NCBI GenBank assembly: GCA_036873135.1
Contig: JAPTYO010000005.1
Span: 7,232,166 to 7,296,165 of the forward strand
Length of the DNA stretch: 64,000 nt
Direction of reading: 5' to 3'
DNA from: Clarkia xantiana subsp. parviflora
Taxonomy: Eukaryota; Streptophyta; Magnoliopsida; Myrtales; Onagraceae
Position 1 is the first letter of the stretch; each line of letters begins with the position of its first letter. Positions 55,473 through 64,000 of this stretch are shown here, piece after piece. The position numbers and the translations under genes are program-made. The notes under the pieces were generated by a model. That model was not told the DNA's origin and searched no databases. It saw nothing but the letters and a program-made list of their open reading frames with translations.

Positions 55473-57276
55473 AAATCAAATTTCAACTAACACCCCAATG
55501 AAGGCCACGATACTAAGCTAGCAATAGAAAAGGAAGCAACGCGACTGAAAAGGAAGAGAAAAAGGGAACTCACTCATCCTTCGGAGAATACGGCGTCTCT
55601 GAAGGGTCTGCGTACGTGGACACCACCAAGAGTATAGTACCTGCCACGACACGACGGATATCAAGATAAGAGAAATTTCCGAAGAACCGGAGAGACTCTG
55701 ACACCCGATCAACGACAACAACCAAAGATCCAAAGACACCCGGCAAAGATAGTCAGCACAAGTCAAGAACACTACAACGACCAAGTCAAACAATTTTATC
55801 CAAGCCTAAGGTCGGGTTTTGGAAAAAATTACCATTATACCCTCCAACAAAGATTAACACACCAACGGCGGCACGACACCAAATTCAAGACCGGGATAAC
55901 CCAATCGGACAAGAAACCATATCCGGACGACCGGCAAACATTTTTCCCCAAAATCCACAATTACCAACGGCTATCTACGGCAATCCCACATTTAATCAAA
56001 TTTCGGCAATCAAACATCGGCAATCAAACATCGGCAATCAAACATCGGCAATCAAATATCAACGATTCAAAAATCGACATTTGGTACGGCAACGAAAAAG
56101 AAAAGAGCGAACCTTTGGAAAACCCGACCCGATGTGGTAAACGGGTCCGGAATTCGAATTTCGAAGCCGATTGAAATCAGCCCCTCGCCGGAGTTCTAAT
56201 CCCGCCGTCGCCGGAGTCGTTCCCGGCCGTTCCCCCGTCGCCGAAGTTGGCTCCAAATATCGCCGGAGCTCCCAGTCCCGCCGTCGACTATTCTGGCCGA
56301 GGATAGAGCTGCCGTCGCCGGAGGAAAGCCCACCGCCGAAGCCTCCCAGCGCCGCTGCTCGCCTGGTCGCCGCCCTCAGTCGACCGCCGATGTCGAGCTA
56401 GGCTCCACCTCCACCAGCAGCAGCTTCGACGTCGCCTTGGCCTGCCGGTCCGTCCCGCCTCTGCGTCGCCGTCCACCAGTCGCCGGAAATCGAGTCGCCG
56501 CCGGGAAAGGCTGATCCACTGGAAGCCTTCGACTGCAATGCTGGCCTCCTTTCACCGGAATGGCTGGTCGGATTTCTATCTCGTGGTGGAAATTCCGGCC
56601 GGTCCTAACCTTGGGGGTGCTCTCCAACCTTGCCTTGCTCTCCAAGGGTAAGTGGAAAAAGAAAGATGATGGCTATGGTGGCTATGGTGGCTATTGGAGG
56701 TATTTCTCTAACTCTCCTCTTTTATGTTAAAAGGGTGATAGGGTTTTTTAGGGGTTTTAATCACCACCATCCATATAGCCTTAAGTAAAATCTAAGGGCC
56801 AAGAAAAGATCATCTTTTTTATCCCTTTCACCTATAGCTAAACTATATTCCCATACTTAGAGAATTATCAAGTTAGTTTTATTCTTGAGCATTTCATACT
56901 TAGGAAAATTTTTGGGCCAAAATTAATTTTTCCTCACTTAGATGAAATTCCGGCATGAATTGGAAGTGTAGATTACTTAGTTGCATTCGTATCACACCCC
57001 GGTGCAAGTTTGTATTTTTTGAGTATACACCGGTAGCAGGGATAAGTTTATCACTCCCACCTCAGACGGACGTGTGTCTAGGCACACGTCCGTGTTACTC
57101 TGACGTTTACAATTCCTCTATCTCAGTAGACAGGGGGGCAGGGTCAGAGGCACGCATCTAAGGGTAAGCAGGCATTCAGACAAAGAAGGTAAAATCCCGG
57201 TTTCAAATTGCGCGTGTCATACCATCCTAAAATAGAGTCAATCAAGGGTTAGGCCATTGGTTGACTCGGGGGCATG
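55473..57276. other. Element C region between aORF and 3' LTR
   Basis: 55800-56160 is non-coding with CGGCAATCAAACAT repeated in tandem (about 55996-56050). 56160-56650 is GC-rich with overlapping open frames on both strands (Pro/Ser/Arg-rich), which I take as composition. 57130-57276 is conserved with the relic (15272-15410 in reverse) and ends in the polypurine tract TTGACTCGGGGGCATG. The aORF promoter would lie at 55500-56200, but no TATA box is obvious. Confidence 0.5.
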
Positions 57277-58170
57277 TGATGGATATACGCCCAATTTGAA
57301 CCCGTTGACTTCCGAACCGTTGTATTTTTATCGTCCCATTTATGATTGCAAATCGAAACTTCAACCCGGACACTTCGCGAGAACACCAACGGCTCGGACG
57401 GGGCCGAAGCGCCCGTCCGACAACGAAGGACTCACCTAGGTGAGGTCGGGTGGCCACACCCGACCTCCCCTAGGGGAGATCGGGTCAGCCAACCCGATCT
57501 CCCCTAGGGGAGATCGGGTGGACCAACCCGATCTCTCCTAGGAGAGATCGGGTTGGCCAACCCGATCTCTCCTAGGAGAGATCGGGTCGGCTGACCCGAT
57601 CCCTCCTAGGAGGGATGGGGTTGGCCAACCCCACCCTCCCTAGGGGGGGTTGGGTACCCTCACCCAACCCCTACCCTTGGGGGTCGGATTCCTCCCCCCC
57701 CAAGGGTCCCGACACCCCTCTCAGACGCCCATGCTCGGTCCAGTCTGCCTACCTCCTCCGAATCCTAAGGTCTTAATTATATACTTAAAGGTTAATAAAT
57801 TGTATTTAGAGGTTAACGATGTCATTAAGCCACCTTAATGACACCGTTGCCTATAAATACCCCACCTTCACAACTCATTTGGGGATCTTGGCTAATTGGA
57901 TATTTTAGCTCTGACTTCTCTCTAGCTTTATCTCTCTAGAAATATAGTTCTAACTTAGGCATCGGAGAGGGTTCACCAGGCACCACCCCCCCTCCTCCGT
58001 GTCTGGTACTGCCCCTTTTGCAGGGCAAAGGGAGAGAAGAAAAGAAGGAACCGAAGGAAGAAGGACATAGGCGAAGGAAAAACGACTTGAGAAGACCGGA
58101 TCACACACATCCCCCGTAGGAAGTGAGATCAAAGCCGACACTCCGTTGACCGAGACCTCATAACCTAACA
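57277..58170 (+). repeat. 3' LTR of element C
   Basis: Nearly identical to 47351-48313. Differences seen are two fewer 34-bp palindromic units, one base in a C-run (about 57985), and TTCTAACTTAGG versus TTCTGACTTAGG. TATAAATA at 57852-57859. Confidence 0.95.
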
Positions 58171-58508
58171 TTCTCAAAGTCATATATCGATCATCCGGAA
58201 TCTGATATCAACCAAATCACTCAGATGGATTGATGACTAAGAAGACATGTTTGATTTTCTAAGGATAAAATCCTCCTTAAATATTAATTATCGATTATAT
58301 AAAGTTTAAACTTTTCGCTCTAGAAAATCGATTAAGAGCCGTATTCTTGAAAAGGTGAATTCTGATCTTGGGTAAATTTATCACAAGAATGATTGGAAGT
58401 AAGGCTGAAAGCACGAGAATTGCCAAAAAGAAGGCTCCCTTCTATCATTAATAAATACTGATTACATCAAGTCGGGATTACATAGGGATGGGAAAAGAAA
58501 AGGTAAAT

Positions 58509-60850
58509 CTATACAGAGTATTTACTACTCCTAGCCTCCTCCGCTAAGTAATCTCGAAGGATCCCCACCTTCGAGAAATCAAAACTAGGGTCCATGGCCC
58601 TAATATCCGCCACCACAGAGGTAAAGTTGGAAAGAAGCATCTGCCCACTGGCCATGGCGGCGTCGGTTTGAAAATCAGCACTAGCCTTATAGTCAGCAAT
58701 GATCTCGGGGGCAGACTTCTTGTGCTCTTCTATCTCCGCTTTCAACAAAGCGATCTCCTCTTGATGAGAAGCTACCTTGGCACGAAAAGCCTTAAAAAAG
58801 CGGCGGAGGTACGACGAGCATCATCCATCAACGCTCCAAGAGTCATGGAGGCCCTCACTGTATCCTTCAGAAAGGCGACTTCTTCGATCGTATTAGCGGA
58901 GGCCCTTACAATGCCCTCCAGGGAGGCGAGTTCTTTGGCCATATTGGCGGAGTCCTCCTTCAGAAGAAGAAGTTCCTCTCCCAGGCGGGTATTTTCCCTT
59001 CGGAGGCGTTGCATCTCTTCTGCCTCCGACTCCACCGAGGCGAGCTTCCCCTTTAAAGAGGAAACTTCTTCACCCAAGTCGATGAGCAACTGACCGACTT
59101 GTAAAAAATCGCAGGTGGCCTGAAAGCATAGCAAGATAAGTACGGAAGGGATTTCAGATAAATCGAGATTATGAGGAGGATGAAATTCTATACCTTGGCC
59201 TGCCGATGTAGAAACATGTGAGAAGTCTCATCAGCACATTCCACATGAATGCGATGGCGATCTTGAGGAGGAATGGAACCATTTATAAGATGGAGGGCTA
59301 ACTCCCTATTGGCGATGGAGTGTCCCTCATTCAACTGATACCCCTTCAAAGAAACCAGGGGATCCCAGTTAGCGACACCCGAGGATGACCCAAGGGCAGT
59401 ATGAAGCATCTTCCAGGAAAAGGAAGGACCTTCAAACTTCAAGCCAGTCACGACTTGGGAGCTAGAAGCTTCACCACGACCCCCTTCCTCCGGGGCGACT
59501 TCTACAAGATGAAAAGAAGTTAGAAAAATTAAGGAAATCCAAACAAAGATAAAATCGAGAATGAAAACTTTTCTACCTTTGGGAGTTGGGGATATAGAAA
59601 CGGCATGAACGTCTAAGGAAGCCGTCTCCTGGAACCCTGAGATAGGAGTGGTGTCGACCACATGCGCCCTTTTGTTAGGCTTGGAAATACCTCTGTGGGC
59701 AGTCCTCTTGGTCCTCACACAAGGAGTCTTCACGACGTCCTCCACAGATTCCGCCTTCTCAGAATTGGGGGCAGCCTCAGTGATAGCTCCCGCCAGGGAG
59801 GGTTTTTCAGAGGCGACCTCAGAGCTGGTCGCCGCAGAATCCTTCAAGGGCACTCCTGTTGCCGCCTGACCACGAGCATCAGAAAGCTTCTTAAAGAGAC
59901 CTACATGAAACCAGAAGAGAATTTAAAAAGCTACTATGAAAAAGAAGTTACCCAATCATGAGGAGGATCTTCAGTGCGAAGACAAATTGAGGATCTAATG
60001 AGATCCTCTTTTGTTGTATCTTCAACAGATTTCAACGGTTCAAACTCTTTCGAGGTCACGACGGCGTGAATCTGGCCGACCGTGGCGATTTCATCAAGAG
60101 TTAATCCACGGAGAGTGGGGGGACAATCAACACCAAGGGGAGGAGATATGGGCCAAGTGACGCCTTCTCCACAGAAAAAGTAATAATGCTTCCAATTTGC
60201 ATTATAAGACTTAAGCCCAACCACCAATTCCTCGGCCGATTTCCAAGAAAGTTTGTCATCAGAGGGCCATCGACCTTTGAAACCAAAGATCAACGACTTG
60301 CTTCTCAACAATTGATAGAAGCATCTAAAGACTTGAAGGGTGTACGTCCAATTATAGACGTCGCACAAACACCAAAAACCAACCCAGAAGCGGATAGCAT
60401 TGACAGTGAACTGGCAAGGATGTATCCCATAACACTCACAGAGTTCATCCAACTCTGTGCAAAAAGAAAATCGGAGCCCCGCCTCAATCTGGCCGCATAT
60501 ACTGGGACCTCCCCATCCCTAGCCCTATATCCCCTTCCAAGGGGACCAGCATAACGAGGGCCTTCATGATCGCTCAGATTACCTAGGGTCACGGCTTTTA
60601 CGAAAGCGGCGCCAGACAATTTATTTTCTTTGGGAGACTCAGGAAAAGAAGGGATGAACCCTTGCGACCTACCTTGTTGGAATTGAGCAGCCATGGGAGT
60701 CTGAGAAAGGGATCGAAGGAAAGAAGCTTCTCGAATCGGATCGGAAGGACCAGCAGTGGCGATTCCAACAAGAATTCTCTCTTTAGGAGCGCAGGGACGA
60801 GGCGAGCTAGGGTTAATGAAGAAAGCACTATATTGATTCGCCAGGATGAC
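58509..60850 (-). pseudogene. Element B antisense aORF, frameshifted
   Basis: Exons on the minus strand: 59952 to about 60850, 59577-59900, 59194-59501 and 58509-59119, with borders at the same places as in element A. The Transposase_28-like part is split between frames (AAQFQQGRSQGFIPSFPESP; then FWVGFWCLCDVYNWTYTLQV), with a shift near 60450. A second shift near 58795 lies in the coiled-coil exon. It ends DYLAEEARSSKYSV at 58509. Confidence 0.72.
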
Positions 60851-61216
60851 TAAAAACGAATAGCAGGAAATAAAAATGAAGAGTAAATGGTGGTATTTAT
60901 ACTAAAAAGTATTAACCGCTTGACTTTCCAAGGAAGTTTTCCCGAGGTCAGGCATTCATTGGGTCATTCCCTGACAACATGACCATTGCCTCGCACCTGT
61001 AAGGGCTTATCGAGGTGACTCTCCAGCTTCTCCCAGATCAACGGTCAGGAAAGCCATAGGGACCAGCATCTCACCTCGACTAAAGGTATCCGTTATCCAA
61101 CCGAGGTTAAGTTAACTAATAGAGACGGAATCTCGCTCGAACATGTTCAAGAATTATACTCGACTCAAGTCCTCCTCTTCATAAATGAAGCTGACGACTT
61201 AAGTCTCAAGGGCAAG

Positions 61217-61993
61217 TGTTGGGTTACGATTAAATGACAAAGACTAGAGCCAAGTACCTTTATTGGCGAGATTGACGAATCGACAACCTTGTTTGGAATG
61301 GTGAAACAAAGGTAAAAGCTCGACTATCATCTTTTGAGGAAGTCGACTTTCAGGACATGATTGATAAAGATAGAAGCGACCAAGCTACCAGAACTCTATT
61401 TTAAAGAGTAAGTCGAGTCAACCATTAAAAGCTCTTTCAGAAGTAAACCTTCCTCCTAAGAAAAGGTACAGGTGGCAACCTGCTTCCACCGCCCTAGAAG
61501 TAAACCTTCCTCCTAAGGAAATGTACAGGTGGCGACCTGCTTCCACCGCCCTAGAAGTAAACCTTCCTCCTAAGGAAAGGTACAGGTGGCGACCTGCTTC
61601 CACTTGAAGGAAGAAACCTTCTTGACTAAGGAATGATGAGCTGGCGACCTGCTTGTCACCTACTTGAGCCGACTCTGGACAAAACCCTCCCCAGAGGGTA
61701 ACCGCCCCACGAAGTCGGTAACATTTTCCCTATAAATAGGGGCTCACTTTCATTATTTAAGTCTAAGATTTATCTTACTCTATATTATTCTCTCAATATC
61801 CATTACTGACTTAAGCTTCGGAGTGGAATCAGGGGCCATCCCCACCTCTTTTCAGGTCCTCGCCTAGCACAAAGCCACCAAAGGAAACTAAGTGTCCACG
61901 CGACCAAGAAAGATACCTGAGTGAGCTAGCCCCCGGCGAGACCTAGAAGTCCACTACTCAAAGTTCCAAGGCCACGTCATTTTGATCCCAACA
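61217..61993 (+). repeat. 3' LTR of element B
   Basis: It starts TGTTGGGTTACG and ends GATCCCAACA. It has three 57-bp units (61440-61605) and TATAAATA at 61731-61738. GTCTCAAGGGCAAG precedes it as a weak polypurine tract. Confidence 0.92.
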
Positions 61994-61998
61994 ATGCG

Positions 61999-62265
61999 GA
62001 AGAAGAGCATATGCACGATCAGGGGGAGGACAATGAGGAGGAACGTCATGAAGAAGAAGAGCATGTACACGATCGAGGGGGAGGACAAAAAGGAGGAACG
62101 TCACGAAGAAGAAGAGCATGTGCATGATCGAGGGGAGGACAATGAGGAGGAACGTCACGAAGAAGAAGAAGAGCATGTGCACGATCGGGGGGAGGACAAT
62201 GAGGAGGAACGTCATGAAGAAGAAGAAGAGCATGTGCACGATCGGGGGGAGGGCCATTTGGAGGA
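61999..62265 (+). repeat. Acidic coding minisatellite in the MULE gene
   Basis: Four to five copies of a unit of about 63-66 bp (GAGGAGGAACGTCATGAAGA, AGAAGAGCATGTGCACGATC, GGGGGGAGGACAAT). Copy lengths differ in multiples of three except for one extra G in the second, which breaks the frame. Confidence 0.8.
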
Positions 62266-62599
62266 GGGTGAAGAATTTCGTGGAGAGTCTATACCAGAAA
62301 CTGAATTTGCTGGACTGGTTATTGAGGACGAGTATCCCCTGAGTATGATACTCCCTCCATCGCAGGGAATTGAAGGCCCAAGGCGGACTGGTTATCGAAC
62401 AAAGATACTGGTCCAAAGAGGTAGTACGCCGAGGAAACCATAGTTAAGGAGAAGTACAAGACTTCTGAACCCACATTTTTTTCCTCCAAGGCCGGCTAAG
62501 AAGGTGGTGATCACTGTCCGTGATGATGATCAGGAAGGAGGAAAGTAGGTCAGAATTAGAGGCTAGAGTTATTAGGGTTTAGGGTATGTGTTTTTGGAG

Positions 62600-63355
62600 A
62601 TGTCTGAAGTCCTTTTGATGTTTGGTAGACTTGTTACTATGATAACTATCTAGTTTTGTGTGATACTCCATATTGTCACATGTTGACAAGGAGTATTACG
62701 GCAAACTATTTTGAGAATGAGTTTGGTCTAATATTACTATCTTTGTTATGTTACATATTGTGTTATTACATTTATGTGTTCAGTTGACTATGTGTTCAGT
62801 TGAGTTTTCAGACACCGTAATCAACTCCATACACCTAAAAGTTACAACACTAGAACTTTTAGACCTTGTATATTGCATACATTTCAATTTTAAACTTTCA
62901 TACACCTAAATGTCACAAGAGTAGAACCTTTCAGTCACCTAAATGTCACAAGAGTAGAACCTTCAGACCATTTTAACAACATCATTAATAACTCCAGACA
63001 TTAAATGTCACAAGAGTACAACTTTCAGACCATCTTTATCAACATCAGTTATACTCCAGACATTTTATGTCTACAATTTGAAACTTTCAGACACCTAAAA
63101 TGTCACAACTAGAACCTTCGGACCTTGTTTATCAACATCAGTTATAACTCCAGACATTAAATGTCATAAGAGTACAACTTTCAGACCTTTTTTTTATCAA
63201 TATCATTAATACTCCAGACCTTTTATGTCTACAATTTTAAACTTTCGGACACCTAAAATGTCACAACTAGAACTTTCAGACCTTGTATATCTACATCAGT
63301 AAACTTTCAAACTATGTCACAACACTAGAACTTTCAAACACCTTTGGTTTGTTTT
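62600..63355. repeat. MULE 3' subterminal region with TTTCAGAC repeats
   Basis: An imperfect roughly 60-bp repeat carries CTTTCAGACACCTAAAATGT, CACAACTAGAAC and ACATCAGTTATAACTCCAGA. TTTCAGACACCT is the complement of the AGGTGTCTGAAA-type words in the left MULE end and in the intron-5 MITE TIR, as expected near a right terminus. No clean terminal repeat is reached. Confidence 0.5.
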
Positions 63356-63615
63356 AGGGTCAATAGTTTTTAAATTTCAGTCACTTGAAATCAACAATAC
63401 TAAAACTTCCAAATCTTGTACTTCATACATAACCATGTTCTTCAAAATTAACCCTTCAAAAACTTACAAATGGGTCAACCCCTAACAAACTACAGAAACA
63501 TGCCACATAATGTTACAACTGTCACCTATAAAATAGTTGTTACACTTAGCACCTATCACTGACATACATAAGGAAACAATTGCAATACGATACATCCTCT
63601 CAACTCGGTTTAGTT

Positions 63616-64000
63616 TTTTAGATTACGGGGACTATCACTACTGACATTAAATCGTAGTACATGCTAGTAATCAAAATTACGGGGACTAACTCTTCAAGAT
63701 TCGCACATACCTCAAACGATGTCAATAGTCTCAAGATCCTTCCTGCAGGGAGTTCACGATCCTCCGGTCAGCACCCATAGAGGTTCTGGTTAAGGAAGCC
63801 CTACGCGGTATGTTCTCCACAGCAAAGCCTCTAATCGATTCTTAGCAGGGGACAAATCTCTGAAGTGTTTTCTAGAAAGCAAATTGGCACACCCTTTAGT
63901 GGGGAGTGGTTCGGCTAAAACACCTATGTGTGGGGTGGAGGGTTTTTCTCTCTAAAATACTATAATGAGGTGATAGTGATTAACCCTAAAAATTCCCTAA
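63616..64000 (-). repeat. Divergent copia LTR, cut by the window edge
   Basis: From GATTACGGGGAC (63621) the sequence follows the copia LTR at 20158 block by block: GATCCTCCGGTC, CCTACGCGGTAT, CTCCACAGCAAA, ATCGATTCTTAGCAGGGGAC, AAATTGGCACACC. It is clearly more diverged than the two LTRs of the complete copia element. Whether it is a solo LTR or the edge of another element is outside the window. Confidence 0.7.

Larger units (their letters stand above)
47351..58170 (+). mobile_element. Element C: young non-autonomous Tat-like retrotransposon with gag-pro-gag' polyprotein
   Basis: LTRs 47351-48313 and 57277-58170 (TGATGGATATACGCCC...CATAACCTAACA). Perfect target duplication TTCTC (47346-47350 and 58171-58175). 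Element A shows the uninterrupted target (CTGATCTTCTCAAAGTC), which confirms the insertion. Outside a repeat-number difference the LTRs are almost identical, so insertion is recent. The order is primer site (from 48314), a 1093-residue ORF, two tandem arrays, antisense aORF, about 1 kb of non-coding DNA and the polypurine tract GACTCGGGGGCA. No RT, RNase H or integrase. Confidence 0.95.
43343..61993 (+). mobile_element. Element B: non-autonomous Tat-like LTR retrotransposon, hosts element C
   Basis: LTRs 43343-44125 and 61217-61993. Flanks ATGTG (43338-43342) and ATGCG (61994-61998) differ at one base, a decayed 5-bp duplication. Without element C and its extra TTCTC it is about 7.8 kb. Its order is gag-protease, tandem array, antisense aORF, as in A, and gag is longer than in A. 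It sits about 100 bp from A in the same MULE gene and the same orientation. No RT or integrase. Confidence 0.93.
36418..62552 (+). pseudogene. MULE gene 3' part: acidic His/Glu repeats, split by two retrotransposons
   Basis: The pieces are 36418-36478, 43250-43342 and 61999-62552. They encode a low-complexity tail of EEERHEEEEEHVHDRGEDN-type repeats, then a conserved-looking end (EFAGLVIEDEYPLSMILPPS, RPAKKVVITVRDDD). Dropping elements A and B with one copy of each target duplication rejoins the three pieces in a single reading frame. A one-base insertion in a G-run (about 62072-62080) then shifts the frame, and the downstream frame stays open to 62443. The repeats are too regular to assign a function; H/E/D-rich tails can bind metal or basic partners, but that is inference. 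Confidence 0.6.

Noticed and set aside
56160..56650. GC-rich gene between the aORF and 3' LTR of element C
   Set aside because: Overlapping Pro/Ser/Arg-rich frames on both strands, no homology recognised, and no counterpart in A or B.

Overview
The window is eukaryotic nuclear DNA from a flowering plant, most likely a eudicot. The evidence is spliced introns with GT-AG borders, a host gene of the plant GDT1-like family, and dense plant-type transposable elements (Ty1-copia, Ty3-gypsy of Tat/Athila type, MULE, hAT-like, Harbinger-like and Helitron-like ends). I recognise only one host gene. It is a nine-exon minus-strand gene at 10034-12826 for a 295-residue GDT1-like (UPF0016/TMEM165) manganese/calcium transporter, closest in architecture to Arabidopsis PML3. 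I saw no rRNA, tRNA or CRISPR.

Layout. 1-9,900: AT-rich, gene-poor DNA with a 249-bp tandem duplication, several Helitron-like 3' ends (hairpin plus CTAG), a Harbinger-like element (7118-9316) carrying a nested hAT-like element (7620-8966), and a MULE-type MITE (9346-9823). 9,900-13,120: the GDT1-like gene, with a 532-bp MULE-type MITE in intron 5. 13,670-14,556: a TIR element. 14,560 to about 19,735: a minus-strand relic of a Tat-like retrotransposon. 20,158-32,410: a minus-strand Ty1-copia element with target duplication GTTCG, holding a small non-autonomous LTR element (25,213-29,091, target duplication AGTAG).

32,900 to beyond 63,600: a degenerate Mutator-like element (MULE) split by two sister Ty3-gypsy-like elements, A (36,479-43,244) and B (43,343-61,993). 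B is itself split by a young, larger element C (47,351-58,170, perfect target duplication TTCTC). Rejoining the MULE sequence across the A and B sites restores one reading frame. A divergent copia LTR starts at about 63,616 and runs off the window.

A, B, C and the relic belong to one non-autonomous lineage. After the 5' LTR and a TGGCGCCGTC primer site, A, B and C carry sense gag plus aspartic protease; the relic has no recognisable gag. All four then carry a variable tandem-repeat array followed by a spliced ORF on the opposite strand, and none has reverse transcriptase, RNase H or integrase. C is the best preserved: it has an open 1093-residue polyprotein with a second Gag-like C-terminal half after the protease, a roughly 690-codon antisense ORF open across all its exons, and LTRs that differ mainly in the number of 34-bp palindromic repeats. 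These elements presumably move with enzymes supplied in trans.
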